DNA from: Firmicutes bacterium UBA5010
Lineage (GTDB): Bacteria; Bacillota; Clostridia; Tissierellales; Sedimentibacteraceae
Assembly: GCA_002396645.1 (NCBI GenBank)
Contig: DGYI01000005.1
Coordinates: 25,623-89,622 of the forward strand
Length of the DNA stretch: 64,000 bases
Direction of reading: 5' to 3'
Notes under the pieces: generated by a model
What the model was told of the DNA's origin: nothing
Databases searched by the model: none
Seen by the model: only the letters and a program-made list of their open reading frames with translations
Part shown: positions 9,138-17,134 of the stretch, piece after piece
Layout: each line of letters opens with the position of its first letter
How positions within the stretch are numbered: position 1 is the first letter of the stretch
Position numbers and translations under genes: made by a program

Positions 9138-10304
9138 ATGAACGAAGTTGATTCTAACGAACAAATGAGTTTATTATCAAATAACTCAAAAGAAATAAGT
9201 AAAGGTGAATCTTTGGAATTTCGATTAAAAAGGCTACTGTATCATATGGGGTATTTCACACAAACGAATGTTATTCTAAAAACGGCACCTCAAGAACCTT
9301 GTGATGTTATAACTGATTTAGATGTTTTAGGTACATTGTTTCTAAGTGATTTTTCTATGCAAACTACTTGGGTAGATTGTAAATCTGGAAAAGCAGATAT
9401 ACTTAAACATATTTCTTGGATAAATGGTATAAAAGCCAATTCTTCAATTTCAAATGCCATTTTTATAAAAAAAGGTGTAAGAAAAACAGCAAAAGAATAT
9501 GCACAGACTTTAGGCATTAAAGTATTTGATCTTAATATTTTAGAAGAATTGGAGAAAAAATATAAAATTGAGGTAAACGATTGGTCCGGAAGTTATGATT
9601 ATAAATTATTGACAAAAATGCCTCATGTATTTAATAAAATTGTAACTCCCGGAAATAAACACTATAAAAACATTTTTACATTTTATTCTTCTTCTTATTG
9701 GACTATGGATTCATTTACTCAGATAAAAAAATGTATCTCAGGAATAAAACAACTTTTTAGTTATTATATTTTACCCATTACTCACGATGAAAAACTATCA
9801 GTTAAATGGATGATATTTGCTTTTATAAATCTCTTTTTGTTATCAACATATAAAATCTGTGGGCAAATTTTTTATTATGATAAAACTAATAAAAAAGAAA
9901 TTCTTTTGGATGGTTTAATGTCTGGAAGTATTCCTGTTTCAAAACAGAATGAGATTAGAAATATTTCATTTAATATGGCAGCTGAAATTATAAAACAAAA
10001 TGTGCCGGATTTTGATACAACGATATTTAAACAAATTTCAGTCTCATCCCCGCCTCCTTACTTTGAGGCATATTATAATTTATTACTTAAGATATCCGAA
10101 AATCCTTTAATTTGGCATGATGTGTTAAGACAATTTGACTATTATATGTTGGAGTATGAGTTCAAAAATAAACGACCAGATGTTAGTATGAACATAATTT
10201 TCAATGATCAAGATACTAAGTTTTGTTTCAAAACTATACTTTACTTTATAATTGATGCAACAGGAATATCGAAAGATATGTTTCCTGTTATATTTAGTTT
10301 ATAA
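9138..10304 (+). CDS. PD-(D/E)xK-like nuclease, second gene of the two-gene module
   Basis: A 388-residue protein whose N-terminal ~150 residues look like a restriction-endonuclease fold: ESLEFRLKRLLYHMGYF (helix 1 with E25/E27), ITDLDVLG (D60/D62), then TTWVDCKSGKAD, where D80-C-K82 fits the (D/E)xK motif. This is the arrangement of Mrr-like and anti-phage nucleases. The rest (160-388) is of unknown fold, with hydrophobic helices around 215-235 (MIFAFINLFLLSTYKICG). The ATG 9138 follows AAGGAGGTG. The gene pair fills the B-C cassette and matches no defence system I can name. The nuclease call rests on the motif only. Confidence 0.7.
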   Translation: MNEVDSNEQMSLLSNNSKEISKGESLEFRLKRLLYHMGYFTQTNVILKTAPQEPCDVITDLDVLGTLFLSDFSMQTTWVDCKSGKADILKHISWINGIKANSSISNAIFIKKGVRKTAKEYAQTLGIKVFDLNILEELEKKYKIEVNDWSGSYDYKLLTKMPHVFNKIVTPGNKHYKNIFTFYSSSYWTMDSFTQIKKCISGIKQLFSYYILPITHDEKLSVKWMIFAFINLFLLSTYKICGQIFYYDKTNKKEILLDGLMSGSIPVSKQNEIRNISFNMAAEIIKQNVPDFDTTIFKQISVSSPPPYFEAYYNLLLKISENPLIWHDVLRQFDYYMLEYEFKNKRPDVSMNIIFNDQDTKFCFKTILYFIIDATGISKDMFPVIFSL

Positions 10305-10476
10305 TTTAAATAATATAAAAATAAAATGTGACATTATTCCAAAATGGAGAAATTGTTGGTAGCTTTTATCTTTATTAAATTAGACACGAAAAATATAAGT
10401 TGCCATGCTATAATTAGTACAGATAATTTATAAAAAAAGAAGAGTTGAGTGTTGGAATTATTGAAAACATAACATG

Positions 10477-10562
10477 CCACTAAGGGTGTAGTAGGTTACA
10501 TGGTCATCAGAATCACAGCAACAACGCATGTTGAGATGATCATTTTATTGCAACATCAATAA
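10477..10562 (+). repeat. Repeat C: element end plus displaced rlmD 3' end
   Basis: The 50-bp element end occupies 10477-10526 and aligns without gaps to B, D and E. From CATG at 10527 the rlmD frame reads HVEMIILLQHQ and stops at TAA 10560-10562. Twenty-eight bases after the stop is a good terminator, so this copy seems to carry a whole displaced gene end with its transcript terminator. The segment CATCAGAATCAC here is the exact reverse complement of GTGATTCTGATG in site A. Confidence 0.75.
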
Positions 10563-10589
10563 TATTTAAAACAAATAAATAAACTATGA

Positions 10590-10620
10590 GCGTAGAAGCG
10601 ATTTGCTTTTGCGCTTTTTC
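10590..10620 (+). terminator. Rho-independent terminator after repeat C
   Basis: GCGTAGAAGC pairs with GCTTTTGCGC (ten pairs, two of them G-U) around a GATTT loop and is followed by TTTTT. Its place, 28 bp past the displaced rlmD stop, fits a former rlmD terminator that moved with the gene end. Confidence 0.75.
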
Positions 10621-10649
10621 TATTAAAAAACAATGGGGTGGATACTTTT

Positions 10650-11420
10650 ATGAAAAGATTTGTTTGTTTCGAACATGAATGTATTTTTTATATTAAGTTT
10701 TAAGGTGCAAATTTAAATATTGAATTGCTTGAATGATATATAGATTATTGTCTAAAAGTACAAGTATGTGTTGAAAAATGTCAGGAAAAGATATACAATT
10801 ATGGTAGAAATGTTAATCTTGTTATTATATTAGAGAAAGTTATCAATTTGATACAGTAAGATTTTTTGACTGGGATCCATAAAAGGATATGAACAGAATA
10901 AGTGTACTTAAAACTCTTTATTCGAATTGTTTAATTCTTAGATATGAGTCAGAACATGATAAATATATATTGATTGATGGTGAAATTTGGAAGGAATGTT
11001 GTAAAAAAATATTGAAAATATGGAATAAAATAAATATATTGATTCTGATCATATTGATGGAGTTTTGAAATTCTTTTCTGAAAAGAATTTAAATTTTCTA
11101 TATTTGATAAAATATGGTTTAATTATGGGGATTTTTGGATAAGGAGTTAGATGTATTAAGAGATAGAAAAAAATGATATTTTACTTATGGATGAGACAAA
11201 TAAGACAAGTTGAAAACAAGGAAATAGTCTTGAAAGAATACTAAAAAAACAGAGATTCAGTATGGAAAAGCAATCAAAGTATATGATGAATGTCAGTGGG
11301 GTGAGTAAGTTCTGGTTGGTACTTTTCTTGCTATTTTTGAGCAGTTAAAGTTGGTTGAATGTGGTAAAATGCAAAGAAAAGTCGTTGCTTGTATGATAGA
11401 AGTGAATTATTCACAGTAAT
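10650..11420 (+). pseudogene. Decayed gene in front of hamA
   Basis: An ATG at 10650 with GGGGTGG upstream opens MKRFVCFEHECIFYIKF and stops at once. Protein-like stretches then appear in shifting frames: YNYGRNVNLVIILEKVINLIQ, RFFDWDP, LKTLYSNCLILRYESEHDKYILIDGEIW, and DHIDGVLKFFSEKNLNFLYLIKYG. This is the look of one gene broken by several frameshifts and stops. I cannot name the family. It fills about 770 of the 1143 bp between the nuclease gene and hamA, so that gap holds repeat C, a terminator and this relic. Confidence 0.5.
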
Positions 11421-11447
11421 TTGTAATTTTATGTGAGGGGAGAATAT

Positions 11448-12386
11448 ATGGCTGAAAGAATATTTGATAAAAGGAATGTAATATTATTAAAAATTGATGA
11501 GGAGGACTTGAATTCATTTTTGGTTGACATGGACATTGATGATTCTGGAAATCCTATGTATCGTTTAGAAGATTTCACAAAGGCAATAAGTAATACAATA
11601 CCGGAATATGTTTTTGCTCATTATGAAGATCCATGTATACCTCAAAATGATGCTGTTGAAAAATTGCGTGAGGCGGCACATTGCATTTATAAGGTTAAAG
11701 ACTTTGATTTAATGAGACAGTGGTGTCTTGAAGGAAATCAAGCAGCGTATGATGAATTGAAAAAATCTGGTACAGCTAAACGTGGAGAATTTGGAGAATT
11801 ACTCTTACACTTGATTTTGCGAGAGTTTAGACATACAATACCACTCATTTCAAAGGTATATTTTAAAGATAGTACAGGAGTTCCAGCTCATGGTTTTGAT
11901 ACAGTTCATATTTCACCAGATGAAAAAATACTATGGCTTGGTGAGAGTAAATTATATTCGGATAGCAAGCAAGGGATAGGAGAATTGGTTAACGATTTAA
12001 ACGGACATATAAAAACTGATTATCTAAATGAGCAGTTTCTTATTATAAAAAAAAATCTTGAAAATAATTCGATACCTGACAGAGAAAAATGGATAGATAT
12101 AATTGCGAATTGTCATAAGCTAGACGAAAAATTAGAAATGATTAATATACCAATGTTATGTACATATACACATGATATATACAAAAAATTCACTGATATG
12201 AATGATCTGAATGCAGTTGCATATCATGAAATTGATGTAAGAGAATTAAAGGATTATTTTGATAAAAAAAATAGTTTTCCCTTAAAAAATAGAGTTAATA
12301 TTATTTTAATGCTATTTCCAGTAAATGATAAAAAAGAATTAGTAGTTAATTTACATAAGCGCCTTTGGCATATGCAGAATATTTGA
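11448..12386 (+). CDS. hamA: Hachiman protein HamA (DUF1837 nuclease)
   Basis: HamA is the effector nuclease of the Hachiman anti-phage system and is held inactive by the helicase HamB. The DUF1837 signature is clear: GEFGELLLHLILREF, then GFDTVHIS with D151, and LWLGESKLYSD with E166-S-K168, a plausible PD-(D/E)xK active site. I chose ATG 11448 because AGGGGAG sits five bases upstream; an in-frame GTG at 11433 overlaps that binding site and is less likely. The product is 312 residues, the usual size. hamB begins eight bases after its stop, so the two form an operon inside the C-D cassette. Confidence 0.93.
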   Translation: MAERIFDKRNVILLKIDEEDLNSFLVDMDIDDSGNPMYRLEDFTKAISNTIPEYVFAHYEDPCIPQNDAVEKLREAAHCIYKVKDFDLMRQWCLEGNQAAYDELKKSGTAKRGEFGELLLHLILREFRHTIPLISKVYFKDSTGVPAHGFDTVHISPDEKILWLGESKLYSDSKQGIGELVNDLNGHIKTDYLNEQFLIIKKNLENNSIPDREKWIDIIANCHKLDEKLEMINIPMLCTYTHDIYKKFTDMNDLNAVAYHEIDVRELKDYFDKKNSFPLKNRVNIILMLFPVNDKKELVVNLHKRLWHMQNI

Positions 12387-12394
12387 GGTGAAGA

Positions 12395-14611
12395 ATGGAA
12401 GATAAAAACGAAATTTTAGAGACCATTGAAAGAGAGAAAGACATATCACTTGACGAGAGTTTCAGAATTATTTCATATTGTACAAGGCTTCTATCGAATC
12501 ATGAAGCAGAAGCTGAAATGTGGGCTAGAAGAATATGCATTCACATATTGAATAACTGGAATAAGGTGTCTCCTAATGCATATGGTGTATGGGCGGAATT
12601 GATTGAATCACTAGGATTCTACCCGTATATAAAAAAAAATCAGGTCAATTTGAAATTACATTCAATAGCGGATAGCATTCGGATGGGCTATTATCAATCG
12701 GACTTTTTGGAAGAAACATATTTTCATAAAGAGCAGAAAAAAATTTCAAATACTCTTTTAAAAGGAAAGAATCTTATTGCAAGTGCACCAACTAGTTTCG
12801 GGAAGAGTTTACTAATAGAAGAAGTAGTGGCCTCAAAAAAATATAATAATATTATTATAATACAGCCAACACTTGCATTGTTGGATGAAACTAGACTTAA
12901 GCTAAAGAAATATGCGGAAATTTATAAGATCATTGTAAGAACATCACAGCCACCGTCAGAGGAAAAACGTAATTTATTCTTGTTGACAGCAGAGAGGGTA
13001 ATGGAATATGAGGCATTACCGAAGATTGATTTCCTTATCATAGATGAGTTTTATAAACTAAGCCTAAAGAGAGAAGATAATAGGGCAGATACCCTTAATA
13101 ATGCATTTTTGAAGGTCGTGAATGCATTTCATCCTAAGTTTTACTTTTTGGGACCCAATATTGATGGTATCACAGAAGGATTTGCAGAGAAGTACAATGC
13201 AACATTTTATAAATCCGATTTTTCATTGGTAGACTGCAATGTGATTGATAAAAGCCATTTAATAGAATGGAATAAAAGCGACAAGGCAATTGATAACCAT
13301 AAAGTTCAAATACTATGTGAGTTATTAGATGACTTGGGAAATGAACAGACACTTATATACTGCTCGACACCAGCAAGAGCAAGACGTATTGCTAAGTTAT
13401 ATCTAAAGCATGTTTTGCTGAAACAAGAAAATATACAACAACAATTACCATTAGTGGATTGGATTAATAAAAATGTGTCTCCGCAATGGAGTTTAGCAAG
13501 AGAGTTACAATATGGTATTGCGATTCATGACGGCTCATTACAAAAACATATAGGGGCTTCAATTATAAGGTATTTTAACAAGGGATTATTAAAATGCATT
13601 TTTTGTACTTCTACAATTATTGAGGGTGTTAATACAAGTGCAAAAAACGTAATTCTTTTTGATGAAAAGAAAGGTTCAAGTAAAATAGATTTTTTTGATT
13701 ATAGTAATATAAAAGGTCGTTCCGGAAGGATGATGGAACATTATGTGGGTAAGATTTTTAATTTTTGCAGGGTTCCTCAAAAGGAATCAATTATTATAGA
13801 TATTCCCTTTTACGAACAAAATCCAAAAGTACTGACAAATGAGATACTTGTTCATATTAAAGATGAAGATGTACGGCAACAAGTTAGAGAACGATATGAT
13901 CAAATTAATACTCTTCCGGCAGATCTATTAAAAGTTATAAAACAAAATGGGGTATCAATAAATGGACAGATTAGAATATATAATAAACTGATAAGTGATA
14001 TGAAATCAAAAGATGGATTAGATAATATTCAGTGGAGTCAGTTACCTAGTTATACACAAATGTCTTATGTACTAGAAGTAGCAGAAAATAATTTATTTGA
14101 TTTTGAAAGTAAACGAGGGGTTTTTTCTGTAAAGCAGTTGGCTTGGTATTTGAATATGTATCGGACGAAAAAGAATATTATTGATATTGTAACTGATATA
14201 TATGAAAAAAGGATCCAAACAGTGGTTAATTTGACTGATGAGAGACAGCAAAAATATTATGACGAAGCAGTAGAAACAGCATTTCATATATATAGACATT
14301 GGTTTCAGTTTACAGTTCCGAAGGCTTTTAGAGTTGTTGATAGTATTCAGCGACTTATATGCGAGAGAAACCGTATTAAGCCAGGATCATATAGTTTTTT
14401 TGTACAACAATTAGAAAATGATTTTATTCGAGAAAATTTATCTATATTAGTTGAATTTGGTATACCGAGCGATGCAGTTAGGAGGCTAGAAAAATTGATT
14501 CCCTCAAATTTAACAGAAGATGAAGTTATTGAATTCGTCAAGAAGAATCGATATGCTTTGGATAAAATGCTATTGCCATATGAAAGAGAACGTTTAGATT
14601 CGTGTATATAG
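12395..14611 (+). CDS. hamB: Hachiman helicase HamB
   Basis: Superfamily 2 DEAD/DEAH-type helicase of 738 residues. Motif I is APTSFGKS at 131-138, motif II is IDEFYK (D217-E218-F219), and motif VI is GRSGRM at 441-446. In Hachiman, HamB senses DNA damage or unusual DNA ends and releases HamA, which then degrades DNA and aborts infection. The ATG is preceded by GAGGTGAAG, and the start lies only eight bases past hamA. A DEFY/DEFF box instead of DEAH is common in this family. Both genes look intact. Confidence 0.92.
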   Translation: MEDKNEILETIEREKDISLDESFRIISYCTRLLSNHEAEAEMWARRICIHILNNWNKVSPNAYGVWAELIESLGFYPYIKKNQVNLKLHSIADSIRMGYYQSDFLEETYFHKEQKKISNTLLKGKNLIASAPTSFGKSLLIEEVVASKKYNNIIIIQPTLALLDETRLKLKKYAEIYKIIVRTSQPPSEEKRNLFLLTAERVMEYEALPKIDFLIIDEFYKLSLKREDNRADTLNNAFLKVVNAFHPKFYFLGPNIDGITEGFAEKYNATFYKSDFSLVDCNVIDKSHLIEWNKSDKAIDNHKVQILCELLDDLGNEQTLIYCSTPARARRIAKLYLKHVLLKQENIQQQLPLVDWINKNVSPQWSLARELQYGIAIHDGSLQKHIGASIIRYFNKGLLKCIFCTSTIIEGVNTSAKNVILFDEKKGSSKIDFFDYSNIKGRSGRMMEHYVGKIFNFCRVPQKESIIIDIPFYEQNPKVLTNEILVHIKDEDVRQQVRERYDQINTLPADLLKVIKQNGVSINGQIRIYNKLISDMKSKDGLDNIQWSQLPSYTQMSYVLEVAENNLFDFESKRGVFSVKQLAWYLNMYRTKKNIIDIVTDIYEKRIQTVVNLTDERQQKYYDEAVETAFHIYRHWFQFTVPKAFRVVDSIQRLICERNRIKPGSYSFFVQQLENDFIRENLSILVEFGIPSDAVRRLEKLIPSNLTEDEVIEFVKKNRYALDKMLLPYERERLDSCI

Positions 14612-14624
14612 AAGTAATTGTTAA

Positions 14625-14822
14625 ATAAAGTATTGCAGAATCTTTAGATTTGGTTTCGAGTATGAAGAAGTCATCATCGAGGAAATCCCAGCAATAATAG
14701 AAGAAAAGCTGAACATAGGGACGGGGATTGGAAACAAACCAATAAAGTGTGAAAGGACATGTGTTGGCGAAACAAGTTACTTTCGCTATGAGTCAGAGGG
14801 GACGGTTTCACTGACCGATTAA
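14625..14822 (+). pseudogene. Possible 3' remnant of a lost gene
   Basis: A 65-codon open stretch without any start codon, ending TSYFRYESEGTVSLTD and a stop. It has charged, protein-like composition (EYEEVIIEEIPAIIEEKLNIG). It sits between hamB and repeat D, at the right-hand end of the Hachiman cassette. The rest of the 333-bp gap between hamB and the next gene is repeat D. The family is not recognised, and a chance open frame cannot be excluded. Confidence 0.3.
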
Positions 14823-14846
14823 TGATATTATTGAAAATATAAATTG

Positions 14847-14932
14847 ACACCAAGGGGATACTAGGATCAATGATCATCAGAATCACAGCAACAAGGCATG
14901 TTGAGGCAGTGGTAAAGTTGCGGCATAATTAG
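14847..14932 (+). repeat. Repeat D: element end plus displaced rlmD 3' end
   Basis: The 50-bp element end is at 14847-14896. From 14897 the rlmD frame reads HVEAVVKLRHN and stops at TAG 14930-14932. After the nine-base core the sequence departs strongly from site A (19/30 over the 30-mer) yet keeps the reading frame and an RlmD-like tail. This is the pattern expected if each incoming unit supplied its own gene end. The next gene starts 12 bases later. Confidence 0.75.
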
Positions 14933-14944
14933 AGAGGAAAAAAT

Positions 14945-15616
14945 ATGAGAGTTGTAAGTTGGAATTGCAATGGTGCTTTTCGAAAAAAATTTAATAAAAT
15001 ATTGTCTTTGGATGCGGATATTTATGTAATTCAAGAATGCGAAAACCCGGATATCACACTTGATGAAAGGTATATAAACTTTTCAGATAGTTATGTTTGG
15101 ACAGGCGAAAATAAAAACAAGGGCCTCGGAATTTTTTCAAAAAACGGGATTAACTTTGAAGAAATCTATTGGCCTAGACATGGATTAAGAAATTTTATAT
15201 CAATCTGTATTAATTCAGAGTTCAATCTGCTTGGCGTTTGGGCCTGTAAACCATATATTGAGGAATATTATATCTACCAGAATATTAACTATGAATTGAT
15301 TGATGAAAATACAATTATTATTGGTGACTTTAACAGCAATAGCATTTGGGATCATCAGCACGGACAACGGAATCATTCAATTGTGGTAAAAGAGCTAGAA
15401 GCAAAGAACTTATTCTCAGCTTATCATTACTTGAAAAGAGAGGAGCATGGCAAAGAAACCGAGAAGACGTTTTATTTGCATAAACATCCTGATAAGGCAT
15501 TTCATATCGATTATTGTTTTCTCACACCTCATAGAATTGCAAAATTTAGCATATTAGCTCAGCAAGACTGGCTTGAATATTCTGATCATATGCCAATAGT
15601 TGTTGATATCAAGTAA
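14945..15616 (+). CDS. Endonuclease/exonuclease/phosphatase (EEP) family protein
   Basis: A 223-residue metal-dependent phosphodiesterase of the EEP superfamily (DNase I, ExoIII). Catalytic landmarks are SWN (N7), QE (E31), GDFN (D128, N130), IDY (D189) and the terminal SDHMP (D214-H215). All the usual residues are present, so it is probably active; substrate is not predictable from the sequence. It is the sole gene of the 809-bp D-E cassette, and its start lies 12 bp past the displaced rlmD stop of repeat D, which leaves almost no promoter space. It is probably a single-gene defence or nuclease effector, judged by location only. Confidence 0.85.
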   Translation: MRVVSWNCNGAFRKKFNKILSLDADIYVIQECENPDITLDERYINFSDSYVWTGENKNKGLGIFSKNGINFEEIYWPRHGLRNFISICINSEFNLLGVWACKPYIEEYYIYQNINYELIDENTIIIGDFNSNSIWDHQHGQRNHSIVVKELEAKNLFSAYHYLKREEHGKETEKTFYLHKHPDKAFHIDYCFLTPHRIAKFSILAQQDWLEYSDHMPIVVDIK

Positions 15617-15655
15617 GTGTATTCTATTCATAGACAGATGTATTCCTACACCCTG

Positions 15656-15792
15656 ACGCTAAGGGGGTACCAGGTTCGATGGTCATCAGAATTACGGCAA
15701 CAAGGCATGTTGAGTGAGTGGTTCTGATGACGCGTTATGGTAAAAACGATAAAGAAGGCAATGTAACCACAAGATGTTGTGGTTTTGGAGTG
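15656..15792 (+). repeat. Repeat E: element end plus displaced rlmD 3' end with hairpin
   Basis: The 50-bp element end is at 15656-15705. The core starts at 15706 and the rlmD frame reads HVE, then TGA where site A has TGC (Cys), then VVLMTRYGKNDK. The similarity to site A runs on without gaps past the gene end through GATAAA, a hairpin (AACCACAA/TTGTGGTT around GATG, 15765-15784) and GGTTTTGGAGTG. It is therefore the longest displaced copy and could be the original chromosomal right flank. The TGA may be a decay mutation after displacement. Confidence 0.75.
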
Positions 15793-15900
15793 AAAATGGG
15801 TAAAAATTAAGTTGAAAAATGCCTGATTTTGTCCTTGCTTTTAAGGGGAAAATATAGATTACATAGTAGTTTTATGGCTATGAAAGGAGATTTGATAAAA

Positions 15901-16653
15901 ATGTTCGAATGGATAAAAAGTAAAATTGAAAAGGTCAACTCTATCTTGGATGTTGGAATTATTTTAAGTATATTTAGTGCTTTAATGGTGCTTATGATAT
16001 ATGTTTATAAATTGACAGTATTGAATATAACAGGAGCACCATTAAATATCGCACTATCCATTGTAGATTTTGGTACTATAGATATTATTATAGCAACAAT
16101 TGCTAGTGTAGTATTAGTTATTGCTGAATTATTTTTCTATTTTTTTATCTATAAGGCAAGAAAAATAAATAAAGTAATTAATACTGTAGTGTTAATTATA
16201 ATTATAACAGTTGTTAGTAACATATTCAGGCTAAATTACGATGAAATAATTGCGATTAATGTAAGTTTGATTTTATCATTTTATATTGGATTATCTTTTT
16301 TTACATTTTCATTATTCCACCGCCCAGATAAAATTATTGAAAGAATATTTAAAACAGAGGATGATAAGACAAAAATACTTGTAGTTTTTACAGAGGTGCT
16401 ATTAGCCGTAGGAAGTATAATGATTATTTCGGCTCTAATGGCTAATATTTATATTATGCTACCATTGAATAGATTATTGGCAAATGATAAATATGTATTA
16501 TATTCTGGAAATGAACAATACTTAGTTGCAGAATATAAAATAGTTGAGAATAGAATAAAATTTGATTTTAATACACTAGAACTAATATCTAAAGAAGATA
16601 TTATTCTAAAAAACACACAGAGGATAGCTTTGATAGGAGTAAATAAAAATTAA
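15901..16653 (+). CDS. Uncharacterised integral membrane protein
   Basis: A 250-residue protein with about five predicted membrane helices (roughly 18-37, 60-83, 93-110, 118-135 and 163-185) and a short soluble C-terminal domain of about 60 residues. I chose ATG 15901 because AAAGGAGA lies about ten bases upstream; an in-frame TTG at 15829 has no such site. No family is recognised. It lies directly to the right of repeat E among defence genes, so a membrane effector is possible, but no toxin motif is visible. It is isolated from its neighbours by 480 bp. Confidence 0.75.
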   Translation: MFEWIKSKIEKVNSILDVGIILSIFSALMVLMIYVYKLTVLNITGAPLNIALSIVDFGTIDIIIATIASVVLVIAELFFYFFIYKARKINKVINTVVLIIIITVVSNIFRLNYDEIIAINVSLILSFYIGLSFFTFSLFHRPDKIIERIFKTEDDKTKILVVFTEVLLAVGSIMIISALMANIYIMLPLNRLLANDKYVLYSGNEQYLVAEYKIVENRIKFDFNTLELISKEDIILKNTQRIALIGVNKN

Positions 16654-16774
16654 GATAATCCAGCAGCATTAGGATATAAAAAATCTTGATGCCTCTGTTA
16701 TATATATGTAACAATCAAATTTAGGTATAGAAATTATAAAACAAATATCGTATTGATGTGATTGGACTTAAGTC

Positions 16775-16905
16775 AATATAGTAGGACATAGTGTACAATG
16801 ACTTCGAATATATGATGTCCGGGAACACATCTAATTACCCAGATATGTTTGAGGCACTGATTGGAATAATCATTTTGAATTGTCTGTAGAGGTATTGGTT
16901 TTAAG
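16775..16905 (+). pseudogene. Relic resembling a ribonuclease III-type domain
   Basis: One frame reads DIVYNDFEYMMSGNTSNYPDMFEALIG and then breaks down into stops. The (Y)PDMFEALIG pattern resembles the conserved helix of RNase III-fold proteins. No start or continuation is found. The rest of the 481-bp gap between 16654 and 17134 shows only AT-rich sequence without other recognisable content. The family assignment is tentative. Confidence 0.35.
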
Positions 16906-17134
16906 AGTGGAATACCAGAAACTCTTCATATATGGAGAAAGAGAAACTTGTATATAACGTTTGAAGGCATTTGGATTCGAATTTTATAAGTAGGTGAGGG
17001 GGAAGTGAGTGAACTAATTATGATAGGTTTCAAATCAAATCTTTTATTTAGATGATATTATTTTATCAGAGCTTGATATAATGAAAATGCAAAAGAAGAT
17101 AATGAATAGATTAATTGTATAAGGGGGACGAGAC

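Larger units (their letters stand above)
956..15792 (+). mobile_element. Tandem array of defence cassettes at the rlmD 3' end
   Basis: Five related sites (A 956, B 7214, C 10527, D 14897, E 15706) share the core CAYGTTGAG and mark off four intervals of 6258, 3313, 4370 and 809 bp. Each interval holds one defence-type module. Sites B to E are preceded by the same gapless 50-bp sequence, including an invariant TCATCAGAAT and GCAACAA. B, C and D each continue as an in-frame alternative RlmD C-terminus with its own stop codon. The pattern is what repeated integration at one att site would leave. No integrase, transposase or replication gene is present in any interval, so the units look non-autonomous. 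The mobile interpretation is inference; the repeats themselves are directly visible. Confidence 0.7.

Noticed and set aside
14674..14886. Minus-strand frame of 70 codons between hamB and repeat D
   Set aside because: It runs through the repeat and has a low-complexity composition; no binding site.
7164..15792. Reading the repeats as a CRISPR array or as integron attC sites
   Set aside because: The units are 0.8-6.3 kb apart with whole genes between them, and the repeats are fused to coding ends of rlmD. They lack the R and L box structure of attC.
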